A DNA stretch of 64,000 nt from Zobellia amurskyensis (GTDB lineage Bacteria > Bacteroidota > Bacteroidia > Flavobacteriales > Flavobacteriaceae): positions 62,001 through 126,000 of the forward strand of contig NZ_RCNR01000002.1 in NCBI RefSeq assembly GCF_009725985.1, in the 5' to 3' direction. Shown one piece after another: positions 50,316 to 58,297 of the stretch. Position 1 is the first letter of the stretch, and each line of letters opens with the position of its first letter. Both the position numbers and the translations under genes were made by a program. The notes beneath the pieces are model-generated. The model saw only the letters and a list, made by a program, of their open reading frames with translations, searched no databases and was not told the origin of the DNA.

Positions 50316-51779
50316 ATGGCTTCAGTTTTAAAACGAGACACTGTATTTGAGAATATCCCATCTATCAAAGCTAAAACTTTGAGGATCAACCTAAACCCAG
50401 ACATTTACGGAACGTTTTCGGAGATTGGTGCTGGGCAAGAAACTGCACGGCATTTCTTTCGCTCTGGGGGCGCCTCAGGCACCATTGCCAAAGCGATGAG
50501 TGCTTATGACAAGGATTTTAGCGATGCTATTTACGGCATAGAAGATGACGGACGTTATGTGACACAATCACGACTAAAAAAGATGCTTTCTCATGAAATG
50601 ACGCTGATGGAGGAGCGTATTAGCCGAGAAACACATCCAGACCGACTTTTCTTTTCCTATGCCAACACAGTGGCAACTATAGATTTTTCTAAACGATTTA
50701 AAGGCCACGGTTGGGTAGGCATCCGTTTCCAACTAGATCCTAACCAGAAAGAATTAGACGAAATCATCCTTCATATTCGATTCAAGCAGAACGAAGCCCG
50801 TTTACAACAAGAAACCTTAGGTATTCTTGGGGTTAACTTGATTTATGGTGCTTTTTATAAGTACCACAAGCCAAGAAAAATGTTGAAATATCTTTATGAT
50901 CACATAGATAAGGATACGGTAGAGATTGACATGGTGAATTTTTCTGGACCAAATTTTAAAGATGTTGACAACAGATTAATGAGTCTTCAGCTCATCCGAA
51001 ACGACATGACCGATGCGGTAATGTTCGGCCCTGACGGGAATAATTTTTTGCCAGCTTCTGCCTTGTATAAAAAGAATATTTTGGCTTTACGCGGAAGTTT
51101 TAGACCGGTTACCAAAGTAAATATGGATATGTTTCATAAATCTTATGACATTTTCATTCGGGATCCTGCAGTTGACCAAGAAAATACCATGGTTATTTTT
51201 GAAATAACCCTTTCTAACTTAAAGGCTTCCGGTGAAATAGATGAACAAGATTTCATGGATCGAGCAGAACTGCTTTGCGCTCTTGGTCATAACGTAATGA
51301 TATCTAAGTTTCAGGAATATTTTAAACTTGTAGAATACTTTAACAGATATACCAAGGCCAAAATTGGTCTTACTATGGGGGTTAACAACCTGGTAGACAT
51401 CTTTGATGAGAAATACTACAGGCATCTGTCTGGAGGTATTTTGGAAGCCTTTGGAAAGCTATTCTTTAAAGAATTGCAGGTTTACTTATATCCTATGAAA
51501 AATGCTGAAACCGGTCAAATAATGACTAGTAACAACATTAAAGTACACCCAAGAATGAAAGAGCTTTACAAGTTCTTTAAGTACAACGGTAAAGTAATGG
51601 ACATTATAGATTACGATCCTGAAATCATGCATATTTTCTCAAGAGATGTTCTTAAGAAACTCATTAATAATGAAGAAGGTTGGGAAGAAATGCTTCCTAA
51701 AGGTATACCTCAAATTATTAAGGATGAAAGCCTGTTTACCAGAAAGTTACTGAAATCTAAAGAAGATAAAGTAGAATAG
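50316..51779 (+). CDS. Conserved protein of unknown function, 487 residues
   Basis: The protein has no signal peptide and no membrane helix. It opens RDTVFENIPSIKAKTLRINLNPDIYGTFSEIGAGQETARHFFRSGGASGTIAKAMSAYDKDFSD in two blocks that are strongly conserved-looking. IVHPRMKELYKFFKYNGKVMDI marks the end region. Homologues in Bacteroidota are, as far as I recall, listed under inconsistent names, including nicotinate-nucleotide adenylyltransferase and TonB receptor; I see no nucleotidyltransferase (HxGH) motif and no barrel, so neither name is supported. A terminator follows at 51785. Function unknown. Confidence 0.72.
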   Translation: MASVLKRDTVFENIPSIKAKTLRINLNPDIYGTFSEIGAGQETARHFFRSGGASGTIAKAMSAYDKDFSDAIYGIEDDGRYVTQSRLKKMLSHEMTLMEERISRETHPDRLFFSYANTVATIDFSKRFKGHGWVGIRFQLDPNQKELDEIILHIRFKQNEARLQQETLGILGVNLIYGAFYKYHKPRKMLKYLYDHIDKDTVEIDMVNFSGPNFKDVDNRLMSLQLIRNDMTDAVMFGPDGNNFLPASALYKKNILALRGSFRPVTKVNMDMFHKSYDIFIRDPAVDQENTMVIFEITLSNLKASGEIDEQDFMDRAELLCALGHNVMISKFQEYFKLVEYFNRYTKAKIGLTMGVNNLVDIFDEKYYRHLSGGILEAFGKLFFKELQVYLYPMKNAETGQIMTSNNIKVHPRMKELYKFFKYNGKVMDIIDYDPEIMHIFSRDVLKKLINNEEGWEEMLPKGIPQIIKDESLFTRKLLKSKEDKVE

Positions 51780-51784
51780 TAATA

Positions 51785-51808
51785 AAAAAGGGGCTTAGGC
51801 CCCTTTTT
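51785..51808 (+). terminator. Terminator after the 487-residue protein gene
   Basis: The arms AAAAAGGGGC and GCCCCTTTTT pair over ten bases with a four-base loop, six bases after the stop codon, with T bases following. Could also serve the convergent peroxiredoxin gene. Confidence 0.9.
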
Positions 51809-51846
51809 ATTTTTAAATTATGTTTGATGATATTGTGCTATGATAT

Positions 51847-52302
51847 TTAATCATCAAGTAGCTGAGCCGCATGATCTTTGGTTTTCACCTTATCTATTAC
51901 CTTAGTCACAATGGCGTTACCATCAACAACAAAAGTTTTTCTATGAATACCGTCGTACTCGCGACCCATAAATTTTTTCGGGCCCCAAACACCAAACGTA
52001 TTAATTACCGTATGGTCCTCATCCGCCAATAAAGGAAAAGGGAAATTATACTTATTTCTGAAATTACCTTGGCGTTTTTCTGAATCTGCACTTACACCCA
52101 ATAACTCATACCCCTGTGCTTGTAGTTCTTCATAATTATCGCGCAAGTTACATGCTTCTGCCGTACATCCAGGAGTGCTTGCTTTTGGGTAAAAAAAGAC
52201 AACTAGTTTCTTATCTTTAAAATCTGACAATTTAATTGTATTACCATCTTGGTCTTTCGCTGAAAAATCGGGTACTTTGTCCCCTACTTGTAATGTGTTC
52301 AT
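51847..52302 (-). CDS. bcp: Thioredoxin-dependent thiol peroxidase (Bcp-type peroxiredoxin)
   Basis: The 151-residue protein is a Bcp/PrxQ peroxiredoxin: peroxidatic Cys46 in PKASTPGCTAEACNLRD, with the resolving Cys51 five residues later, and YPKASTPGC is the family signature. It should reduce hydroperoxides in the cytoplasm with thioredoxin. Length matches E. coli Bcp (156). It is divergent from the endonuclease III gene, with starts 50 bases apart. Confidence 0.94.
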   Translation of the reverse strand: MNTLQVGDKVPDFSAKDQDGNTIKLSDFKDKKLVVFFYPKASTPGCTAEACNLRDNYEELQAQGYELLGVSADSEKRQGNFRNKYNFPFPLLADEDHTVINTFGVWGPKKFMGREYDGIHRKTFVVDGNAIVTKVIDKVKTKDHAAQLLDD

Positions 52303-52352
52303 AGCATTTCTTTATTATGTGTTTCTATTTTCATTGCTAAAATTAGACAAAA

Positions 52353-53015
52353 ATGACAAAAGCGGAAAAGGTTGATTTTACTATTAAAACCCTAAGGGAA
52401 ATTTATCCATCTATACCTGTACCCTTGGACCATAAAGATCCGTATACATTATTAATTGCCGTATTATTATCAGCACAAAGTACGGATGTTCGGGTAAATA
52501 AAATTACCCCGTTTTTATTTGAAAGAGCCGATAATCCTTATGATATGGTAAAACTATCAATAGATGAGATTCGGGAAATTATAAAACCGGTTGGACTTTC
52601 GCCAATGAAATCAAAAGGAATTCACGGACTTTCCAAAATGTTGATAGAAAAATATGATGGTGTGGTTCCTCAAGAAATAGAACTTTTAGAGGAATTTCCT
52701 GCTGTGGGCCATAAAACGGCCAGTGTTGTGGTTTCGCAAGCTTTTGGTATTCCTGCCTTTCCCGTAGATACCCATATTCATAGGTTAATGTACCGCTGGG
52801 GTTTTACTAACGGAAAAAATGTAGTGCAAACAGAAAAAGATGCTAAGCGCCTATTTCCAAAAGAAATTTGGAATGATCTACATCTTCAGATTATTTGGTA
52901 CGGCCGAGAATATTCACCTGCCAGAGGATGGAATTTAGATAATGATATCATAACCAAAACCATTGGCCGAAAAACAGTAATCGACAATTATTACAACGCA
53001 AAAAAGACCCGCTAA
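52353..53015 (+). CDS. nth: Endonuclease III homologue without an iron-sulfur cluster
   Basis: The 220-residue protein has the HhH-GPD fold: LLIAVLLSAQSTDVRVNKITPFLF, the hairpin LLEEFPAVGHKTASVVVSQAFG with the catalytic Lys (GHK), and VDTHIHRLMYRWG with the catalytic Asp. It should cut DNA at oxidised pyrimidines. The C-terminal region YGREYSPARGWNLDNDIITKTIGRKT takes the place of the [4Fe-4S] loop, but no Cys occurs in the entire protein, so the cluster is absent. The end overlaps the terminator of the convergent 47-codon gene. Confidence 0.9.
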   Translation: MTKAEKVDFTIKTLREIYPSIPVPLDHKDPYTLLIAVLLSAQSTDVRVNKITPFLFERADNPYDMVKLSIDEIREIIKPVGLSPMKSKGIHGLSKMLIEKYDGVVPQEIELLEEFPAVGHKTASVVVSQAFGIPAFPVDTHIHRLMYRWGFTNGKNVVQTEKDAKRLFPKEIWNDLHLQIIWYGREYSPARGWNLDNDIITKTIGRKTVIDNYYNAKKTR

Positions 53016-53030
53016 GTTAAATCGGGCCTT
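53004..53030 (-). terminator. Terminator of the first sigma/47-residue module, overlapping the nth stop
   Basis: On the minus strand the arms AAGGCCCG and CGGGTCTT pair (one G:U) with an 11-base loop and continue into TTTTTTGC. It lies six bases after the stop of the 47-codon gene and spans the stop codon of nth (53013-53015). Confidence 0.72.
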
Positions 53031-53036
53031 AATACT

Positions 53037-53180
53037 TTAGTTCAAGCTATTCTCAAATTGAAAATTCTTGTACTCAACAATGTGAAATTGCTTTGAAAAA
53101 CTAAGCAAAAAGTTGATAGTTTCTGTTGTTGCTTGTATAGCTGCACCTCTTTCAAGGTTCTCAGAGTAAATTTTTTCCAT
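53037..53180 (-). CDS. 47-residue conserved protein A, downstream of sigma factor A
   Basis: ATG 53178-53180 to TAA 53037-53039 reads 47 residues beginning MEKIYSENLERG, with FLLSFSK at 24-30 and ending QFENSLN. A paralogue of identical length is found at 54251-54394 next to sigma factor B: both share MxKIY at the start, FLLxxSK at 24-30, IxE at 34-36 and QFExxLN at 41-47 (18 of 47 identical by hand alignment). Such conservation of length and pattern supports real translation. It has no membrane segment and no Cys. It starts 71 bases after the sigma A stop, so it shares the sigma transcript. Function unknown; a regulator of the sigma factor is one guess. Confidence 0.7.
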   Translation of the reverse strand: MEKIYSENLERGAAIQATTETINFLLSFSKQFHIVEYKNFQFENSLN

Positions 53181-53251
53181 AATAGTTGTATAGTTATACA
53201 AAGGATAACGCAAGTAGAATGGAAATATTGTTATTAATTAATAGTGATCTA

Positions 53252-53833
53252 TTAATTCGTTAATACTATGTTATGTTTATCTATGATTTTTCTTAGGTTG
53301 ATCAAGGCGTAACGCATTCTACCTAAGGCTGTATTGATGCTTACTCCTGTGTTTTCAGAAATTTCCTTAAAGCTCATATCTTTATAGATACGCATTACCA
53401 AAACTTCTTTTTGATCGTCTGGCAATTCCTCGATCAGGTGCTTTAAATCTGATGTAATTTGATCTTTAATAATCTGCTTTTCAGCATTTAACTTGTCATC
53501 CCCTATTACAGAAAAGATATTAAAGTCATCACTACCTTCAAACATTGGCATTCTTTTGTTCTTTCTGAAGTGATCAATAATTAAATTGTGTGCTATACGC
53601 ATTACCCATGGTAAAAATTTACCTTCTTCACTATAAGAACCTCTTTTTAAAGTTTTAATCACTTTAATAAAAGTATCTTGAAAGATATCTTCAGTAACGT
53701 CTCTATCTAGAACCTTTGAGTAAATGAAACTAGAAATTCTTTGGTTGTGACGTTTGATTAAAACTTCAAGCGCTTTTTCATCTCCGCTGATATAATCTCT
53801 TACTAATACTGAATCTTCGATTTGTGAGCTCAT
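53252..53833 (-). CDS. ECF RNA polymerase sigma factor A (duplicated)
   Basis: The 193-residue protein has region 2 (HNQRISSFIYSKVLDRDVTEDIFQDTFIKVI), with GKFLPWVMRIAHNLIIDHFRK, and region 4 (LPDDQKEVLVMRIYKDMSFKEISENTGVSINTALGRMRYALINLRKII). It is a close paralogue of the gene at 54469-55050: same length, identical C-terminal 35 residues apart from a few changes, and about three quarters identical overall by eye. No FecR-type anti-sigma gene is adjacent. It may direct a stress regulon. Both copies keep the reading frame intact and the helix-turn-helix, so both are likely active. Confidence 0.92.
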   Translation of the reverse strand: MSSQIEDSVLVRDYISGDEKALEVLIKRHNQRISSFIYSKVLDRDVTEDIFQDTFIKVIKTLKRGSYSEEGKFLPWVMRIAHNLIIDHFRKNKRMPMFEGSDDFNIFSVIGDDKLNAEKQIIKDQITSDLKHLIEELPDDQKEVLVMRIYKDMSFKEISENTGVSINTALGRMRYALINLRKIIDKHNIVLTN

Positions 53834-54250
53834 GGTGTAGGGTTTTTAGTTTTTTTGGATTTGAGACTTTCTTTAGAAAGGCTGCCGTTATTTAGTTGCT
53901 TTTGAGTACTGTTATTATCCTTTGGTGGATGACCTTGTTGTTAATTATGATATAAAACTAGAGAATAGAGGCCTCTAGAAAAAAACATTGTTGTAAAACC
54001 GCCTTTTTTTGATGTGAAAACCTACTTTTCTATTTTTCTGCAAAATAAAATGCAATGAAGTGCGTTAACCACGGAAAATCAGCCTTCTGAAGAATGTCAT
54101 AGAAGTGCTATTTATATAAGGTTCTTTTTTACAAATAGGATATAACATATAGTGTGTACTATAAAGACAGTAATTAAACTTGGTTATTTCCTACAAAAAA
54201 GCCCCGATAATTCTCATTACCAGGGCTATATATATTTTAAAGAACTATTA
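53834..54250. other. 417-base gap between the two sigma modules
   Basis: It holds the promoter region and leader of sigma A and, near its right end, the terminator of module B (54200-54227). A palindrome AGAGGCCTCT is at 53966-53975. No open frame of support is seen. No clear TAnnTTTG box was found for sigma A. Confidence 0.5.
54200..54227 (-). terminator. Terminator of the second sigma/47-residue module, with a GNRA-type loop
   Basis: On the minus strand the arms AGCCCTGGTAAT and ATTATCGGGGCT pair over 12 positions (two G:U) around the tetraloop GAGA, followed by TTTTTTG. It lies 23 bases after the stop of the 47-codon gene B. Confidence 0.82.
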
Positions 54251-54394
54251 CTAGTTCAAATTCGATTCAAATTGTAGGCCATTAACTTCCGTTATCTCTA
54301 ACGCTTTGGAATAATCCAATAGAAACCTCACTGTTGAAGGTTTTGCTTTAGCCAATCTACATTTGTCCGATTCTGTAGCGTAAATTTTTCCCAT
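54251..54394 (-). CDS. 47-residue conserved protein B, downstream of sigma factor B
   Basis: ATG 54392-54394 to TAG 54251-54253 gives 47 residues that begin MGKIYATESDKC and end QFESNLN, with TVRFLLDYSKALEI in the centre. Its paralogue A has the same length and the same distance from its sigma gene (74 here, 71 there). One Cys at residue 12. No membrane helix. The FLLDYSK pattern recalls short flavobacterial proteins I have seen without a named function. It is the second gene of the sigma B transcript, ended by the hairpin at 54200-54227. Confidence 0.7.
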   Translation of the reverse strand: MGKIYATESDKCRLAKAKPSTVRFLLDYSKALEITEVNGLQFESNLN

Positions 54395-54468
54395 ATCTAT
54401 TTTAGTATTGTTTCCATATGATAACGCTACTAATATAGATATAATAAATAGACACGACCTACCGCTGA

Positions 54469-55050
54469 TTAATTCGTTAAAACAATATTATGCTGCTCTA
54501 TGATCTTTCTAAGGTTGATTAATGCATAACGCATTCTTCCCAAAGCGGTGTTTATACTTACTCCTGTATTTTCAGAAATTTCTTTGAAGCTCATATCCTT
54601 ATATATACGCATAATCAAAACCTCTCTTTGGTCCGCAGGCAATTCGGCAACAAGAACTTCCAGGTCACAATCTATCTGGTCTTTTATGAGTTGGCGCTCC
54701 GCATTAAGTTTATCATCACCGATCAATGAAAATATATCAAAACTATCCGCCCCTTCAAACATAGGCATACGACTACTTTTTCTAAAATGGTCAATAATTA
54801 GGTTGTGCGCAATACGCATTACCCAAGGCAAAAACTTTCCCTCTTCGTTATAAGCACCACGCCGTAATGTTTTAATTACCTTAATAAAGGTATCTTGAAA
54901 AATGTCTTCTGTAATATCTCGGTTATTTACTTTAGAATAAATAAAACTACTAAGCCGCTGGTTGTGCTTTGCAATTAATATTTCCAATGCCTTTTCATCA
55001 CCGGAAACGTAGTTCTTAATAAGAAGGGAATCTTCTGTCAATATATCCAT
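54469..55050 (-). CDS. ECF RNA polymerase sigma factor B (duplicated)
   Basis: The 193-residue protein is a near twin of sigma A at 53252-53833. Region 2 reads HNQRLSSFIYSKVNNRDITEDIFQDTFIKVI, and EEGKFLPWVMRIAHNLIIDHF is identical in both. Region 4 ends INLRKIIEQHNIVLTN. It lies just downstream of the divergent uvrA promoter region. A -7 box at 55170-55177 gives a long leader (about 120 bases). The N-terminal ten residues and region 2/3 linker (GADSFDIFSLIGDDKLNAERQ) are the main differences from copy A. Confidence 0.92.
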   Translation of the reverse strand: MDILTEDSLLIKNYVSGDEKALEILIAKHNQRLSSFIYSKVNNRDITEDIFQDTFIKVIKTLRRGAYNEEGKFLPWVMRIAHNLIIDHFRKSSRMPMFEGADSFDIFSLIGDDKLNAERQLIKDQIDCDLEVLVAELPADQREVLIMRIYKDMSFKEISENTGVSINTALGRMRYALINLRKIIEQHNIVLTN

Positions 55051-55169
55051 AACAATTACTTTAATAGTTAAAACGAGACGCCCTCCCCTTGGAAAGGTCT
55101 AGTAGATAATGTTTTAATCTTTTTAAAAGTAATTTTTTGCTATAGGCGTGTTAACATTTTATTAGGCCT

Positions 55170-55177
55170 CAAATATA
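55170..55177 (-). promoter_or_regulatory. Candidate -7 box (TATATTTG) for sigma factor B
   Basis: On the minus strand TATATTTG fits TAnnTTTG; the ATG lies 119 bases downstream, implying a long leader. No -33 TTTG at the usual distance. Confidence 0.4.
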
Positions 55178-55270
55178 GATAAAATTAAATGACTTTAGAA
55201 AATTTCTAACGTCATGCACACATTTTTTAATGCTAACCATACAATTTTAGCTATTGAATTCTTCATATTG

Positions 55271-55278
55271 TATCTTTG
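55271..55278 (+). promoter_or_regulatory. Candidate -7 box (TATCTTTG) for uvrA
   Basis: TATCTTTG fits TAnnTTTG and is 17 bases before ATG 55296. A weak TTTA (55246-55249) lies 21 bases upstream. Confidence 0.5.
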
Positions 55279-55295
55279 CAGGCTTAGATAAAAAC

Positions 55296-58073
55296 ATGGT
55301 GGAAATAGCAGATGTAAATCCTAAACACAACATTATAATTAAAGGTGCAAAACTGCATAATTTAAAGAATATTGATGTTGTAATACCCCGAAACAAACTA
55401 GTGGTCATAACCGGTCTTTCAGGTTCAGGAAAGTCTAGTTTAGCTTTTGACACCTTGTATGCCGAAGGCCAAAGACGTTATGTTGAAAGTCTTTCCTCAT
55501 ACGCCAGACAGTTCCTTGGCAAACTGGATAAACCAAAGGTGGATTATATAAAAGGTATAGCCCCTGCCATTGCTATTGAACAAAAGGTGAATTCTACAAA
55601 CCCACGGTCTACCGTAGGTACCACTACCGAAATTTATGATTATCTAAAATTATTGTATGCTCGTATAGGGCGTACCATCTCCCCTATTTCTGGCCGTGAA
55701 GTAAAAAAAGATACGGTTACGGATGTGGTGGAACACGTAAAAAAATACGAAGAGGGAACAAAGCTACTATTATTGGCCCCTATTGTTATTGATGAAAAAA
55801 GAGAGACTTTAAAATCTCTTCAGTTACTTTCTAAACAAGGGTATGCCCGAATAAAGTATAATGGCGAAGTACTGCGTATAGATAATGTACCCGAAGATAT
55901 TGGAAGAAATTTTGATTTGGTCGTTGATAGGATTATAGTAAAAGACGATGAGGATTTTTATAATCGTTTGGCCAACGCTGTGGACACCGCTTTTTTTGAA
56001 GGGAAAGGAGAATGTGCCATTGAAGAGCTGTCCACAAAAGAGCAAACACCTTTTAGCAATAAGTTTGAACTAGACGGCGTCACTTTCTTAGAACCTAATG
56101 TACATTTATTCAGCTTTAACAATCCTTATGGGGCATGTCCAAAATGTGAAGGTTACGGAGATGTGATTGGTATAGATGAAGACCTGGTTATTCCAAATAC
56201 CGCTCTATCCGTATATGAGAATGCGGTTTTTCCATGGCGAGGAGAGAGTATGGGCTGGTACAGGGACCAACTTGTAAATTCGGCATATAAATTCGATTTT
56301 CCAATTCATAAACCATGGTTTGAGTTATCCGAGGAACAAAAGCAACTGGTCTGGCAAGGTAACGACCACTTTATTGGGTTGAACAAGTTTTTTGAGCAAT
56401 TAGAAGAAAAGAGCTATAAAATCCAGAACAGGGTCATGCTTTCCCGCTACAGGGGAAAAACCAGATGTAATGTTTGTCAAGGAAAGCGATTACGAAAAGA
56501 AACCGATTATATTAAAGTAGGAGGAAAAAACATTTCTGACCTAGTTGAATTACCTATTCGTAGATTGATTCCGTTTTTTGAGGAATTGGTTTTAGATGCA
56601 ACTGACGAAAAGATTGCTTCTCGGCTTTTAAAGGAAATTAGTGCCAGATTAGGTTTTCTCCATAAAGTTGGATTGAGTTACCTGACCATCAACAGAAAAT
56701 CTAATACGCTTTCTGGCGGTGAGAGTCAGCGTATCAATTTAGCCACTTCATTAGGCAGTAGCCTTGTGGGAAGTATGTATATTTTGGATGAACCCAGTAT
56801 AGGACTACATCCAAAAGACACAGAGAACTTGGTTGATGTTCTATTGTCCTTAAGGGACCTTGGTAACACCGTTATTGTTGTTGAACACGATGAAGACATC
56901 ATGAAAGCTGCAGATGTGGTTATAGATATTGGCCCCGAAGCTGGCACGCATGGTGGTGAAGTCGTTGCCTACGGAACACTGGATGAAGTTCTAAAATCCA
57001 CATCGTTGACGGCCAGTTACCTTAATGGCACAGAAGAAATAGCCGTTCCAAGCAAAAGAAGAACCTCTACCGATTATATTACAATAAAAGGGGCACGTGA
57101 AAATAATCTAAAGAATATAGATGTAACCTTTCCGCTTAATATGCTTACCGTTATTACGGGTGTTTCTGGTAGTGGTAAAAGTACTTTAGTCAAAAAACTC
57201 CTGTATCCTATTATTCTGAAAGAAGTAGGCGGATATGGAGAAAAGGCTGGTCAGTATACTAAAGTAGAGGGTAAGTACAAGACTATAAAACATGTTGAGT
57301 TTGTAGACCAGAATCCAATAGGCCGATCTTCACGCTCTAACCCTGTTACGTACATTAAGGCTTACGATGATATTAGAAACCTTTTCGCCTCCCAAAAACT
57401 AAGCAAAATAAGAGCTTATCAGGCCAAACATTTCTCCTTTAATGTAGATGGAGGCCGATGCGAAAAATGTAAGGGTGAAGGTGAGATTACCGTAGAAATG
57501 CAATTTATGGCAGATGTTCACTTAACGTGTGATACCTGTGGCGGAAAGCGTTTTAAAAAGGAAGTATTAGAAGTTAAATTTGAAGATGCCAGTATTGATG
57601 ACGTTTTAAATATGACTATTGACGACGCTATTGCATTCTTTGAAGAGCATAAGCAAACTAAGATTGTCAATAAATTGAAGCCTTTACAAGATGTAGGCTT
57701 AGGTTATGTAACCTTAGGTCAATCCTCTTCTACTCTGTCTGGTGGGGAAGCGCAGCGTATAAAACTGGCTTCTTTTTTGGTGAAGGGTACTACAAAAGAT
57801 AAAGCACTATTTATCTTTGATGAGCCTACTACCGGTTTGCACTTTCATGATATCAAAAAACTTTTAAAATCTTTTGATGCCTTAATTTCCAAAGGACATT
57901 CCGTTATTGTTATTGAGCACAATATTGAATTGATCAAGTGTGCGGATTATATTATTGACCTTGGTCCTGAAGGTGGTGAAGGAGGTGGACATCTTTTAGC
58001 AGAAGGTACACCAGAAGAAATTAGTAAGAGCAAAACTTCTTTTACGGCCAAATACTTAAAAGAAAAATTATAG
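55296..58073 (+). CDS. uvrA: Excinuclease ABC subunit UvrA
   Basis: From ATG 55296 the protein has 925 residues, typical of UvrA. Two ABC ATPase halves are visible: Walker [23 protein letters not shown] and [15 protein letters not shown]; signatures [18 protein letters not shown] and [14 protein letters not shown]; zinc modules CPKCEGYGD...CNVCQGKRL and CEKCKGEGE...CDTCGGKRF. It finds damaged DNA in nucleotide excision repair, together with UvrB and UvrC (not in the window). A TTG 14 codons upstream (55254) overlaps the promoter, so ATG 55296 is chosen. Confidence 0.97.
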   Translation: MVEIADVNPKHNIIIKGAKLHNLKNIDVVIPRNKLVVITGLSGSGKSSLAFDTLYAEGQRRYVESLSSYARQFLGKLDKPKVDYIKGIAPAIAIEQKVNSTNPRSTVGTTTEIYDYLKLLYARIGRTISPISGREVKKDTVTDVVEHVKKYEEGTKLLLLAPIVIDEKRETLKSLQLLSKQGYARIKYNGEVLRIDNVPEDIGRNFDLVVDRIIVKDDEDFYNRLANAVDTAFFEGKGECAIEELSTKEQTPFSNKFELDGVTFLEPNVHLFSFNNPYGACPKCEGYGDVIGIDEDLVIPNTALSVYENAVFPWRGESMGWYRDQLVNSAYKFDFPIHKPWFELSEEQKQLVWQGNDHFIGLNKFFEQLEEKSYKIQNRVMLSRYRGKTRCNVCQGKRLRKETDYIKVGGKNISDLVELPIRRLIPFFEELVLDATDEKIASRLLKEISARLGFLHKVGLSYLTINRKSNTLSGGESQRINLATSLGSSLVGSMYILDEPSIGLHPKDTENLVDVLLSLRDLGNTVIVVEHDEDIMKAADVVIDIGPEAGTHGGEVVAYGTLDEVLKSTSLTASYLNGTEEIAVPSKRRTSTDYITIKGARENNLKNIDVTFPLNMLTVITGVSGSGKSTLVKKLLYPIILKEVGGYGEKAGQYTKVEGKYKTIKHVEFVDQNPIGRSSRSNPVTYIKAYDDIRNLFASQKLSKIRAYQAKHFSFNVDGGRCEKCKGEGEITVEMQFMADVHLTCDTCGGKRFKKEVLEVKFEDASIDDVLNMTIDDAIAFFEEHKQTKIVNKLKPLQDVGLGYVTLGQSSSTLSGGEAQRIKLASFLVKGTTKDKALFIFDEPTTGLHFHDIKKLLKSFDALISKGHSVIVIEHNIELIKCADYIIDLGPEGGEGGGHLLAEGTPEEISKSKTSFTAKYLKEKL

Positions 58074-58102
58074 TAAAACCTCAAGAAATTAAGTACAGAA
58101 CT

Positions 58103-58138
58103 AAAGACCATATTTCCTTAAAAGGAGGTATGGTCTTT
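58103..58138 (+). terminator. Terminator of uvrA
   Basis: AAAGACCATA (58103-58112) pairs with TATGGTCTTT (58129-58138); the inner bases TTCCTT and AAGGAG can extend the stem. T bases follow on the right. Confidence 0.85.
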
Positions 58139-58256
58139 TATTTTATAATAACTTTTCCTTCTGCTCAAGCAATAGATGAAAATATATAAATAATTGACTA
58201 TCATGTAGTTATTGTGTTTTTTATTTTTTTGGCACGTTGTTTGTTTATTACAACTC

Positions 58257-58276
58257 GAATGTGAATAATTACATTC
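58257..58276 (+). promoter_or_regulatory. Inverted repeat GAATGT-N8-ACATTC before the Arg/Ser/Thr-rich protein gene
   Basis: GAATGT (58257-58262) and ACATTC (58271-58276) are spaced eight bases apart, 21 bases before the ATG. It could be an operator or a 5' leader hairpin. Confidence 0.35.
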
Positions 58277-58297
58277 AAGAATTTAAAACCTTATATT

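Noticed and set aside
50316-51779. Annotation as nicotinate-nucleotide adenylyltransferase or TonB receptor
   Set aside because: No HxGH motif, no signal peptide, no plug or barrel pattern in the translation.
53966-53975. Palindrome AGAGGCCTCT between the sigma modules
   Set aside because: Ten bases, single occurrence, and no clear promoter around it; could be chance in this size of sequence. Not listed as an operator.
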